A stretch of DNA of 64,000 bases from NCBI GenBank assembly GCA_050291465.1, contig JBNKJV010000013.1, forward strand, positions 25,105 to 89,104. The letters are read 5' to 3'. Shown piece after piece: positions 1 to 8,162 of this stretch. A program made the position numbers and the translations under genes. Under the pieces are notes generated by a model, which saw only the letters and a program-made list of their open reading frames with translations, was not told where the DNA came from and made no database searches. Source of the stretch: CBFDBF01 sp050291465 (GTDB taxonomy: Bacteria; Pseudomonadota; Gammaproteobacteria; Chromatiales; Chromatiaceae). The first letter of the stretch is position 1; the number at the start of each line of letters is the position of its first letter.

Positions 1-2
1 GT

Positions 3-671
3 TGGGCTATGGTCATCGACCTGCGTCGCTGTATCGGTTGTATGGCCTGTGTCTGTGCTGACAAAGCCGAATACGATGTGCCGCTTGGTGTATGGCGCAC
101 CATCGTAAAGGTCAAAGATACCGGTCGTTACCCAAATACCAAACGTCACTTCATGCCGCGGTTGTGTAACCACTGCGACAACCCGCCCTGCGTTCGCAAC
201 TGTCCCACGGAGGCGACATATAAACACGAAGATGGATTTGTGTTGCAGCGCTATGACCGTTGCATTGCCTGCCGTACCTGTATTGCCGCCTGTCCCTATA
301 ACGCCCGGCATGTGCTGCCGAAGAACCGTGACCGTGTAAACATCGGTGGGGTAGTGGATAAATGCACGTTCTGTAACCACCGGGTGGAAAAAGGCCAGTT
401 GCCGGCCTGCGTTCAAACCTGCTTGGGACGTTCCCGTATCTTCGGTGACCTTAATGATCCTGAAAGCGAGGTCTCCCGCCTGGTCGCGAGACATAAGACC
501 GTGGTGCTGAAGGCGGATAAGGGAACAAGTCCTCAGGTTTACTACATAAAACCTGATCGGGCACAGACCGAACAACTGTTCAGTGCGCCCACGTCCTACG
601 CGGCTCGCTCGGATGCCGAGGCATTCTACAAGCACAACCGCGGCAGCAAGTTCTTTTCCGGCGTTCTATAA
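3..671 (+). CDS. molybdoenzyme Fe-S electron-transfer subunit (PsrB/TtrB/SrdB type), 5' partial
   Basis: This is the ferredoxin-like subunit that would carry electrons between a molybdopterin subunit and an NrfD-type membrane subunit. The reading frame is open to the left edge (codons for Trp-Ala precede the Met at position 9), so the gene very probably starts outside the window. Counting from that Met, cysteine motifs lie at residues 8-16, 53-65, 86-96 and 118-137, the four-cluster pattern of the DmsB/PsrB family. In the first motif the expected fourth cysteine is replaced by Asp18, with an extra Cys16 two residues earlier. The NrfD gene follows after 11 bases and the catalytic gene after that, giving the order B-C-A as in ttrBCA and srdBCA. 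The family call is firm; the substrate is unknown. Confidence 0.93.
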   Translation, partial: WAMVIDLRRCIGCMACVCADKAEYDVPLGVWRTIVKVKDTGRYPNTKRHFMPRLCNHCDNPPCVRNCPTEATYKHEDGFVLQRYDRCIACRTCIAACPYNARHVLPKNRDRVNIGGVVDKCTFCNHRVEKGQLPACVQTCLGRSRIFGDLNDPESEVSRLVARHKTVVLKADKGTSPQVYYIKPDRAQTEQLFSAPTSYAARSDAEAFYKHNRGSKFFSGVL

Positions 672-682
672 GGGGGATAATC

Positions 683-1570
683 ATGTTTGAGTACATGCAA
701 TTCAATATCGCCCCCTGGGGGCATGACATCGTCATCTACTTCTTTCTTATCGGGGTTGCGGCAATGACTTTTGTCTACGCGGCCGCCCCGGCGGTATTTG
801 GCGATCTCTTCAGCGGTGCCGCGCGATCCATGGTACCGTTTCAACGCGTAGGGATGATCGTCGCGATGGCGCTGCTTTTGGTCTGCGGTCCATTGCTGAT
901 CATAGATTTGGGAAGACCGGAACGTTTCTTTTATCCGATTCTTTACTTCCACTGGACCTCGCCTTTGTCCTGGGGGTCCCTGTTCCTGCCGTTGTTCGGT
1001 CTCTGCATCGTCGGTTTCTTCTTCGGTCTAAAGAAAGGAAATGACAAGCTGATGCGCTGGACCGGCATCCTGGGATCGCTGTTGGCCTTGTCGATGCCGC
1101 TTTACACCGGTCTGGATTTGATGGTCCACCAGACGCGTGAGTTGTGGAGTAACGCAACCATCCCATTGTTGTTCGTTATTCTGTCAATTAGTTCCGGTAC
1201 GGCGTTAACCGCTGTTATTCAGCTGATTCGCGGTCAGATGGACGAAAAGACGGTAGAGTTCCTGCATCTGTTTCTGTATGTCGCGCTGGCGGTGACTTTT
1301 GCTTTGTTCCTGGCCGAGTGGGTAGTGCTTAACTACGGTTCCGGGGAGAAGCAGCAGGCCTGGGATATCATCAATCAACAGTTCGGTTTCAGTTACTGGG
1401 TATTGACTTTCCTGGTCGGCATTCTTGTGCCCCTCGTATTGGTGGCCATTCCTAAGTTGGGGCGTAATCCAAAGATCCTGACCCTGGCTGCAGTGATGAG
1501 TGCCGTAGGGGCCTACACCTTCCGCGAGGTGCTGATCTATGCAGGTCAGCTCACCCAGATCTACTACTGA
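683..1570 (+). CDS. NrfD/PsrC-type membrane subunit
   Basis: This is the integral-membrane quinone-interacting subunit of a complex iron-sulfur molybdoenzyme. The 295-residue protein is strongly hydrophobic, with about eight predicted transmembrane helices. It carries the family motif LGRPERF near residue 74 and a Trp-Gly-Ser after the next helix. PsrC is about 250 residues and TtrC about 340, so the length falls between them. A Shine-Dalgarno-like aaggggg precedes the ATG. Only 11 bases separate it from the B subunit and 14 from the A subunit, so the three genes form one operon. NrfD proteins of this type exchange electrons with the quinone pool; the direction of flow here is not determined. 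Confidence 0.93.
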   Translation: MFEYMQFNIAPWGHDIVIYFFLIGVAAMTFVYAAAPAVFGDLFSGAARSMVPFQRVGMIVAMALLLVCGPLLIIDLGRPERFFYPILYFHWTSPLSWGSLFLPLFGLCIVGFFFGLKKGNDKLMRWTGILGSLLALSMPLYTGLDLMVHQTRELWSNATIPLLFVILSISSGTALTAVIQLIRGQMDEKTVEFLHLFLYVALAVTFALFLAEWVVLNYGSGEKQQAWDIINQQFGFSYWVLTFLVGILVPLVLVAIPKLGRNPKILTLAAVMSAVGAYTFREVLIYAGQLTQIYY

Positions 1571-1584
1571 GGGAGATTAAAGCG

Positions 1585-4254
1585 ATGAGCGATAGTCTTA
1601 AATTCACCCGCCGCGATTTCATGAAAATAGGCGGCACTGTGAGTGCCGTCGCCGGAGTGGCGGGACTTTCCAGCAGTCGCCTGGTGGCGATGGAACAGGA
1701 GTTGGGGGGTAAGGACTTCTCCGCGACGACCGGTGCCGAACGCCAGGCCGTTCCTTACACCTGCCTGGCCTGTAATATCGAAGACGGCGGCGTGGCTTTC
1801 GTCGAGAACGGCCGTATCGTGAAACTCGAAGGCAACATGGATCACCCTAACACCCGCGGTAAACTCTGCGCCAAAGGTAACTCGGGTTTCCTCCATGTCT
1901 ACGATCCGGATCGGATCATGACGCCGTTGCTACGGACCGGTACGCGTGGCGAGGGCAAGTGGAAGCGTGTCTCCTACGATGAGGCGACCACTCTTTTGGC
2001 CCAGAAGCTGCGTGAAGTGATTGACCGTGCCCATGCGGAACATAAGCCGGAGATCCTGAACGAGATCGTCTTTAAGTGGGGGCGTGACAGAACAGGTGGA
2101 GCGGTGGGGCGTTTCATGCATGCCTTGGGTTCCAATGCCATGCTCAACCACACCAATATCTGTGAATCATCGAAGAAGGTCGGGTTGGAGCCGTCATGGG
2201 GGCCGGATATCGAATCCTGTGACTGGGCCAACACCAAGTACATTCTCAATTTCGGGTCCAACATCCTGGAGACCGCCTACTTCATGAATCCAAACGCCCA
2301 GCGGTTGGTGGATGGAGTGGTAGGCAACAAGGCCAAGCTGGTCAGCTTCGACGTGCGTACCTCCAACACCGCGGGGTTTTCAGATGAGGCCTACTTTCCT
2401 TATCCGGGTACCGATGCGGCCATAGCGCTGGCAATTTGTCACGTGATCATGAATGAAGGGCTGTATGATGCCGACTTTATCCGTGACTGGACAAACGTCA
2501 CGGCAGAGCAGTTGATTCGGCATCTGAAGCCTTACACCCCGGAATATGCGGAAGAGGAGTCCGGAGTTCCGGCCAAGGATATCCGCCGTATTGCGCGCGA
2601 ATTTGCAACCACCAAGCCGGCGACGACCTTTTCCTACCGCGGCCCCTGTAAGCACGTCTGGGGTTCCTACCAGGAGGCGGCCATCCACATGATTAATGTG
2701 ATTACCGGGAACGTGGAGAAGAAGGGGGGTTACTGTTTACCCCGTGGTATGGGTTGGCCGCAGCCCGATCCGGTGCCGCCCAAGGGTAAGACCCCGAGTG
2801 TTATCGCGACCCCGCCGCTCTATCCACTGGCGTCGCATCATGTCTCCACGCATGCCCCCTACATGATCAAGAAGGGTGACGCCAAGGTGTCCGTGTGGAT
2901 GACCTACTACGACAATCCGGCGTATACCTATCCGTCAAGTCATGTGTGGAAGGACTTTCTCACGGATGAAAAACTGGTGCCGTTCCTGGTTTCATTTAGT
3001 CCCTACATGTCGGAGACAACGGAATTGGCGGACCTTATCATCCCCGACGTAACTTATCTGGAACGGCACGACCCCGAGTCGATGCCAAGTGGGCTGTACC
3101 CCTGTCTGTCTATTCGTCAGCCGGTGGTGAAGCCCCTCGCGGGAACCCAGGAGTTTCGTCAGACACTGATCGATGTTATTCGAAAGGTGGATCCGGATGG
3201 TTCCTTGGGTATCAAGAAGTACTTTGCCTTTGATTCAGTGGAGGACTGGATGAAAGCGCACTTCGACAACATAGCCGGCCTGAAAGAAGACGGTGGTTGG
3301 GAGTTCATGAAAAAGAAGGGAGTCTGGCCGATCTACGGTAAGGTGGACAAGGATACGGCGAAAATCGTCGATAAAAACGGTAATGAGGTGGATCCGGACT
3401 ACGCGCTTCATACCAAGGAGCTTTCCGCCTCCGATATGGCGGGAGCGACGGTGGGCGGAAACGGAACCATCATGAAGAATGGGCACGCCATCGGTGTTCG
3501 GGTGGATGGAAGGAATATGGTGGGTTTCGGAACGCCATCGCGCCGCATCGAACTCTTTAAGGAGAGCTATAAGAAGTACGGTTTCAATCCGCTGCCGGTT
3601 TACAAGCGTCTTGAATCCCGAAATAAGAAACCCGATGAATTGGTGCTGACCACCTACAAGGTTAACGTCCATACCCAGAGTCGTACCGCATCGCTGAAGT
3701 ATCTGTCCGAGCTGTATCACAAGAATCCGGCCTGGATCAATCCCAAGACGGCGGCTGCTCGCGGTATCCGGGACGGCGATCTTATTCGGGTTGCATCGAA
3801 GCTTGGTTATATCGTTACTCGTGCTCATGTGACCGAGGGCATACATCCGGAGGTAGTGGCGATCTCCACCGCCTGCGGCCACAGCGCCTATGGTCGGCTG
3901 GCTCAGCTCAAGCAGAAGCAGATGGCTGAAAGTTGGGCAAAGGGTGATGAATCCGATATCGCCAACAATGTTTGGTGGAACGATAAAGGGGTTCATCCAA
4001 ATCCCATTATTCGTCTGGCCGTTGATCCCATTGGGGGCTCTCAAGGTTGGTTCGACACCGTTGTTACGGTGAGCAAGGCCCAATCCGGAGATGCGTATGG
4101 TGACGTTAAGGTTAGCGTGGAGGAATCGATGAAGGACTATGAGGAGACCTTGCGCTACGCCTACACCGGCGATCTTCATCGGGCCAACCACAAGGAGGTG
4201 GATATCGACTGGGATAGTTTGCCCAATCCTGTATTGCATGCGAGCAGTCATTAA
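1585..4254 (+). CDS. Tat-exported molybdopterin oxidoreductase catalytic subunit (Psr/Ttr/Srd-like)
   Basis: This is the catalytic subunit of a DMSO-reductase-superfamily enzyme, 889 residues long. The N-terminus has a twin-arginine signal (TRRDFMK, residues 8-14), so the folded enzyme should be exported to the periplasmic side. The FS0 cluster site reads C60-x2-C63-x3-D67-x27-C95. Spacing is exactly that of the usual four-cysteine motif, but the third ligand is Asp. Cys193 in NHTNICESS is the likely molybdenum ligand by position. Neighbouring B and C subunits and a TorD-like chaperone support a complete membrane-bound respiratory complex. Candidate substrates by family are polysulfide, tetrathionate, thiosulfate, selenate or arsenate; none can be chosen from sequence. 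Confidence 0.92.
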   Translation: MSDSLKFTRRDFMKIGGTVSAVAGVAGLSSSRLVAMEQELGGKDFSATTGAERQAVPYTCLACNIEDGGVAFVENGRIVKLEGNMDHPNTRGKLCAKGNSGFLHVYDPDRIMTPLLRTGTRGEGKWKRVSYDEATTLLAQKLREVIDRAHAEHKPEILNEIVFKWGRDRTGGAVGRFMHALGSNAMLNHTNICESSKKVGLEPSWGPDIESCDWANTKYILNFGSNILETAYFMNPNAQRLVDGVVGNKAKLVSFDVRTSNTAGFSDEAYFPYPGTDAAIALAICHVIMNEGLYDADFIRDWTNVTAEQLIRHLKPYTPEYAEEESGVPAKDIRRIAREFATTKPATTFSYRGPCKHVWGSYQEAAIHMINVITGNVEKKGGYCLPRGMGWPQPDPVPPKGKTPSVIATPPLYPLASHHVSTHAPYMIKKGDAKVSVWMTYYDNPAYTYPSSHVWKDFLTDEKLVPFLVSFSPYMSETTELADLIIPDVTYLERHDPESMPSGLYPCLSIRQPVVKPLAGTQEFRQTLIDVIRKVDPDGSLGIKKYFAFDSVEDWMKAHFDNIAGLKEDGGWEFMKKKGVWPIYGKVDKDTAKIVDKNGNEVDPDYALHTKELSASDMAGATVGGNGTIMKNGHAIGVRVDGRNMVGFGTPSRRIELFKESYKKYGFNPLPVYKRLESRNKKPDELVLTTYKVNVHTQSRTASLKYLSELYHKNPAWINPKTAAARGIRDGDLIRVASKLGYIVTRAHVTEGIHPEVVAISTACGHSAYGRLAQLKQKQMAESWAKGDESDIANNVWWNDKGVHPNPIIRLAVDPIGGSQGWFDTVVTVSKAQSGDAYGDVKVSVEESMKDYEETLRYAYTGDLHRANHKEVDIDWDSLPNPVLHASSH

Positions 4255-4261
4255 CTGACAG

Positions 4262-4283
4262 GCCCCCGGCTAAGGCCGGGGGC
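4262..4283 (+). promoter_or_regulatory. GC-rich hairpin between catalytic subunit and chaperone genes
   Basis: A perfect 9-bp inverted repeat (GCCCCCGGC / GCCGGGGGC) with a TAAG loop begins seven bases after the catalytic-subunit stop codon. No T-tract follows, so it is not a typical intrinsic terminator. It may protect the 3' end of the upstream message or partly attenuate expression of the chaperone, giving many enzyme copies per chaperone copy. That role is inference. Confidence 0.6.
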
Positions 4284-4305
4284 TAAATCGGAGATGGAAA
4301 TACAA

Positions 4306-5052
4306 ATGCAGACTACAACATCGAACGGGCGAACGAAAAAGCCGAAAGTATTAGGTGAAAGGGTCGCCGAGGCCAGCGGTCTGGCAGGGCTGTTTGGGTT
4401 TCTCAGTCGCTGCCTGGAGCAGGAAGTGGATGTGGCGCTGATTGGCCTGATCCGCGGTGATTTGCGAGGGCCCCTGGAATCAGTCGGTCTGGTACTTGAC
4501 GAAGACTTTTTCACGACGCCGGCAGAGTATTTGGTGGAGTCCTTGGCGGAAGAGTTTACCGGTCTGTTCGTAGCGCCGGGTTGTATCAGTCCGTACGCTT
4601 CGGTATTCGAAACCGGTTGTATGTTCAAAGAACCGACGGACAGGGTTATCGAGGCCTATCGTCAGGCAGGGTGGGATTATCAGGGCCGCATGAGCGGCGA
4701 GTTTCCGGACCATATCGGCACCATGCTCGGTTTCTGCGGCTTGCTTGCCGATTCCGAGACGGAACGTCTTTCCCGGGGTGACGTCATCGGTGCTGATGAA
4801 CTAAGACAGCGGCGCGAAACATTTCTGGTAGATCATCTGGGTCAGTGGGGGCCGGGGTGGTGCCGGCTGGCGAGCGAGGCGGCCGATCACTCCTTCTACC
4901 GGGGGATTTTACAAATGGCGGAACAACTGCTGTGGAGTGAACTCGGCCGTATAGTGGACCGCCGCCGATTGCATAAGCTGGTGGAGCTGAATCGCCGTGA
5001 ACCCAGGCGACTCGACTACGACGCGGACTTCCGTAAGGCCTCCGGACTATAG
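4306..5052 (+). CDS. TorD/DmsD-family molybdoenzyme maturation chaperone
   Basis: This is a cytoplasmic chaperone expected to bind the Tat signal of the neighbouring catalytic subunit and help cofactor insertion. The protein is about 248 residues, mostly helical, with the TorD-family pattern around residues 65-130 (EFTGLFVAPG, then YRQAGWDYQ and EFPDHIGTMLGFC). The ATG at 4306 is preferred over 4294 because GGAG at 4290-4293 lies directly against 4294 but 12 bases from 4306. A glycosyltransferase gene follows after 8 bases. The family call is secure; dedication to this enzyme is inferred from adjacency. Confidence 0.88.
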   Translation: MQTTTSNGRTKKPKVLGERVAEASGLAGLFGFLSRCLEQEVDVALIGLIRGDLRGPLESVGLVLDEDFFTTPAEYLVESLAEEFTGLFVAPGCISPYASVFETGCMFKEPTDRVIEAYRQAGWDYQGRMSGEFPDHIGTMLGFCGLLADSETERLSRGDVIGADELRQRRETFLVDHLGQWGPGWCRLASEAADHSFYRGILQMAEQLLWSELGRIVDRRRLHKLVELNRREPRRLDYDADFRKASGL

Positions 5053-5060
5053 GGTGTTCC

Positions 5061-6188
5061 ATGCGTCTTTTGTTGGTAGAGCCTTCCGGCCGTGGTTTTT
5101 TAAGTCACTACACCCATGCTTTGGCTCTGGGGCTGCAGCGGATCGGGGTTGAAGTGCACCTGTTGACCGGTAAGCGGGACGAACTGGCTGAATTGGTCCT
5201 ACCGTTCCGTAAATTCCATCAGGAGAACGGCGGCCGCTCCTGGCATTACGTTCGGCGTCACGTAGTCATGGAGAAGCCGGATGTGGTTCATCTGCAGTGG
5301 GTTGGCAATCCCTTTTCGGCACTGCTTTTCGTGCGCTGGGCGGAACGACGGGGGGTGAAGGTGGTCTATACGCCGCACAATATTCTACCTCATGAATATC
5401 GTTGGTTGTTGTTGCCGGTCTTTAGGCTTTTGTATCGCAGGTTGGATCGGGTGGTGGCGCGAGATGCACACATCGCCTGGGCCTTGGAGGAAATGTTGGG
5501 TATGACGCGGGAGCGGCTGGCCCAATTATCCGGCAGCCCCAACATTCTCGCTTTGTATAAAAAGGGCAGCCGGAAGGAATCCGTTCCTCAAAAAACAGCA
5601 CAAGAACACCGGCTGCTGTTTTTCGGCCACGGCGGCGCCGGAAAAGGGTTAGACCGGTTATTGTCCGTTGTCGCGGAAAATAGGTGGCCTGAATCTTTGC
5701 GTCTGGTCTTGGCGGGAGAGGAGGTTCTCCGTGGAGTGTCACGGGAACTGTTTGAAGCGGCGGCGAGAAGAATGCCTATCAGCATAGTGGACCAATATGT
5801 GGCGCCGAGTGACGTTGCGGACTTTTTTCGTGATGCGGATCTATTGCTGATGCCTTATAGCAAACTGTGTAAGAGTCCATTGCTTGATCTGGCGGCGGCT
5901 ATGGGTTTGCCGGTTCTACGCTCCGATCGTGTACAGGGTGCGGATTTTGTAGAAGGTGTACATGGTGCCACCTATGCCTATGACGACACTCTGACCTTAA
6001 GTCGCCTAATTATTGACAGGGGATGGGTTGGCAGGGCGGCAACCAAACTGGAGGAAATGCTGGAAGATCCTGTCATGGCTATGGATCGCCTCGCGGAGGA
6101 ACATGCGAGGCTTTACCGTGAAGTGACAGCCGGGAGTCCGGAACATGAGACGGCGATATCAATACTCCCCGTTCCTCAATCAAGGTGA
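5061..6188 (+). CDS. glycosyltransferase, GT4-like
   Basis: This 375-residue protein has the two-Rossmann layout of GT-B glycosyltransferases. The N-terminal half starts MRLLLVEPSGRGFLSHYTHAL and contains VVYTPHNILPHEYRW near residue 100. The C-terminal half has FFGHGGAGKGLDRLL near residue 190 and a donor-site region SPLLDLAAAMGLPVL near residue 275. It follows the chaperone gene by 8 bases and so probably shares the molybdoenzyme transcript. Its link to respiration is unclear; it may modify a surface polymer or simply be co-transcribed. Acceptor and donor sugars cannot be inferred. A gap of about 130 bases separates it from the next operon. Confidence 0.82.
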   Translation: MRLLLVEPSGRGFLSHYTHALALGLQRIGVEVHLLTGKRDELAELVLPFRKFHQENGGRSWHYVRRHVVMEKPDVVHLQWVGNPFSALLFVRWAERRGVKVVYTPHNILPHEYRWLLLPVFRLLYRRLDRVVARDAHIAWALEEMLGMTRERLAQLSGSPNILALYKKGSRKESVPQKTAQEHRLLFFGHGGAGKGLDRLLSVVAENRWPESLRLVLAGEEVLRGVSRELFEAAARRMPISIVDQYVAPSDVADFFRDADLLLMPYSKLCKSPLLDLAAAMGLPVLRSDRVQGADFVEGVHGATYAYDDTLTLSRLIIDRGWVGRAATKLEEMLEDPVMAMDRLAEEHARLYREVTAGSPEHETAISILPVPQSR

Positions 6189-6320
6189 TTGTATTTCTGG
6201 TTCGTCAAACGGCGGCCATACCGGTTTTGGGGAGGGAAAAAAATACAGTTTCGTTTTCCTGCGGCGGACAGGGAAGTCCCCCCTTTGTTTTTACTGTCTA
6301 GGTAGTTGAGGAGTCGTCCC

Positions 6321-6755
6321 ATGGCGGGTGCCGGAAAAACCATTATTCTAATTGCCCACGAAAGCAAGTTGCCGGAGTTGCTGAAATTGATAAAAAAGCA
6401 GCTGCCGGTGTTTGCGGCATACCGGTTGCTGGCGACCAGCGAAACAGGAGAGGCGATTGCGGCGGAGACCGGGCTGGAGGTGACGCATCTTTTTTCGGGC
6501 AAGAAAGGGGGTGAGATTCAGCTATGTGGTCTGGTCTGTACCAACTCCGTCCGCGCGGTCTTTTTTATCCGGGATCCTGAGAGCCCGGCCGTAAACGAGC
6601 CTGACATTACCCCTTTTTACCGTGCCTGTGATCTGAACAACGTTCCACTGGCGACAAATATGGTGTCCGCAGTGGCTTTGACATACTGGCTTGGCCGCAA
6701 GGTGCAGGCCGTGTCGCGGGAAGAAGAGCCGGAACTGCCGAAGGTGGTCGCATGA
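6321..6755 (+). CDS. methylglyoxal-synthase-like domain protein, altered catalytic residues
   Basis: The 144-residue protein aligns along its length with methylglyoxal synthase (MgsA): AHE at 12-14, TSETG at 39-43, SGKKGGE at 59-65, RDPE at 84-87, NEPD at 92-95 and VPLATN at 108-113. In E. coli MgsA the catalytic base Asp71 lies in GPMGGD and His98 in HDPD. Here these are Glu65 and Asn92, so ordinary MgsA activity is doubtful; the phosphate-binding fold may serve as a sensor or another lyase. The ATG at 6321 is preferred because GAGGAG at 6308-6313 sits seven bases upstream. Its stop overlaps the next start (ATGA). It opens the eight-gene operon ending at 12229. Confidence 0.8.
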   Translation: MAGAGKTIILIAHESKLPELLKLIKKQLPVFAAYRLLATSETGEAIAAETGLEVTHLFSGKKGGEIQLCGLVCTNSVRAVFFIRDPESPAVNEPDITPFYRACDLNNVPLATNMVSAVALTYWLGRKVQAVSREEEPELPKVVA

Positions 6756-7900
6756 AGGTGGAGGGTCGTACTCAGGCAAGCGGACTGCTGGTTTTGTCCG
6801 AATTGATAGTGGAAGAAGGTTTTTGCATCAATCTGCGGGGCAGGACGGAGCAATGCTCCGCCTGTAAGGATGTCTGTCCTGCCGGAGCTATCGCCCTGGC
6901 CGTCGATGCCGTCGATGTTGATGACGAAAAATGCACCGGCTGTAACAGTTGCCTGCCCAGTTGTCCTGCGGGAGCGCTTCGGTCCAGCGGATTTGTTCCT
7001 GAGCGGTTTCTACAGGCTATGGACGGTAAGGAGACGGTTCATCTGCACTGCCGCGGCAGTAGCGACGAAGGTGGCGGCATAGTAATCCCCTGTTACGGGG
7101 TCTTGGATACAAGACTTCTGGCTTCAGCCAGGGCCGAAGGTGTGAGGTCGATCTCCCTGCATGGCCTCGATCACTGTGAAGCCTGCAACATGGGGGATGC
7201 CCGTGCACATATAGAAGCGTTGGAGGTTGATCTGAATATCCGGCTCGGAAAAGAGGCGCCGAAGCTGGATACGGCGCCCCGGGCTGACAGGACTGAAGCA
7301 CGTCGATATCAGGACCAGCTCCACCTGAGCAGGCGCGCATTCCTGCGCTTCAGCGGCGCAAACACGGTGACTCAGGCGGTGGATTGGATAGTGGCCGGTT
7401 TGAGTGAAGAAGAACAGAGTGAAGACCTGTTGCCTTTCTTCCAGGCCGAAGAGTTCCCGCAGCGGGCAGCGCAATATCAGCAGACGTTATCCTCGCGGGT
7501 GGAGCGGGTGCCCTGGAGGTCCGGAACGCGGTTGCCGTGGCAGGTTCGCACCGTGTCCGGGAATTGCAGCGGATGTCTTTCCTGTGGTGAACGCTGCCCG
7601 ACCGGAGCGCTGGACGCCCGATTCGACTCCGAGGTGAGACTTTTAAGTTTCGACTATCTGCTCTGTACCGACTGCAAACTGTGCGAAACGATCTGTCCGG
7701 AAGACGCCGTCATCGTGACCAGTATCTATGAAACAGAAGTCCTGTCTGCGGGGCGGTCGACGCTTTATTACCGAAAAATGCGGCCGTGCAAGCAGTGCGG
7801 AACGCCCTTCGACCCCGGCACCGCGGATGAAGACCTATGCCCCATATGCGGCAACGAGCAGTCCCTGGATGAAGAGTGGCTTGGGATGTTGTCGAGCTAA
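6752..7900 (+). CDS. multi-cluster ferredoxin-type Fe-S protein with C-terminal zinc-ribbon-like motif
   Basis: This 382-residue protein has four recognisable [4Fe-4S] sites: C25-x9-C35-x2-C38-x3-C42P, C61-x2-C64-x2-C67-x3-C71P, C272-x2-C275-x2-C278-x3-C282P and C305-x2-C308-x2-C311-x3-C315P. A middle domain holds more conserved-looking cysteines (C100, C114, C142, C145). The C-terminus has two CxxC pairs (346/349 and 363/366) like a zinc ribbon. At residues 193-199 the sequence SRRAFLR resembles a twin-arginine motif, but it is internal. The layout suggests a fusion of two ferredoxin modules. It starts inside the stop codon of the previous gene and probably works as a cytoplasmic electron hub for this locus. 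Exact partner unknown. Confidence 0.8.
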   Translation: MKVEGRTQASGLLVLSELIVEEGFCINLRGRTEQCSACKDVCPAGAIALAVDAVDVDDEKCTGCNSCLPSCPAGALRSSGFVPERFLQAMDGKETVHLHCRGSSDEGGGIVIPCYGVLDTRLLASARAEGVRSISLHGLDHCEACNMGDARAHIEALEVDLNIRLGKEAPKLDTAPRADRTEARRYQDQLHLSRRAFLRFSGANTVTQAVDWIVAGLSEEEQSEDLLPFFQAEEFPQRAAQYQQTLSSRVERVPWRSGTRLPWQVRTVSGNCSGCLSCGERCPTGALDARFDSEVRLLSFDYLLCTDCKLCETICPEDAVIVTSIYETEVLSAGRSTLYYRKMRPCKQCGTPFDPGTADEDLCPICGNEQSLDEEWLGMLSS

Positions 7901-7901
7901 G

Positions 7902-8162
7902 GTGGCTGTAATACTGCTGATCGTCGGTGTTGCCTGGGTGTCCTGGTGGTGGAGACAGCCGAAGACGGACGAGGAGCTGTTCCTGGTCCGCTGTTCCAGT
8001 TGCCATGAACTGCGCGTTCAGAGGTTATGTGAATTCGAAGCGAGATTAAGACCCTACATTGTCAATGTCATGCGTGAGCAGCATGGTGCGGATCAGGTAA
8101 TAGACAGTGACGAGGCGATAAGAATACAGCGCTATTTGAGAGAGAAATTCAGATGTCGGTAA
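7902..8162 (+). CDS. small membrane-anchored monoheme cytochrome c
   Basis: This 86-residue protein begins with a GTG one base after the previous stop and overlaps the next gene by 10 bases. Residues 2-17 form one hydrophobic segment (AVILLIVGVAWVSWWW), a probable uncleaved signal anchor. A single heme c motif, C30-S-S-C33-H34, follows. The remaining roughly 50 residues are polar, with no obvious second motif. It would present one heme at the outer face of the inner membrane and could pass electrons between the membrane complex and the pentaheme cytochrome encoded downstream. The heme motif and anchor are visible; partners are inferred. A start at ATG 7869 is possible but has no ribosome site. 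Confidence 0.75.
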   Translation: MAVILLIVGVAWVSWWWRQPKTDEELFLVRCSSCHELRVQRLCEFEARLRPYIVNVMREQHGADQVIDSDEAIRIQRYLREKFRCR

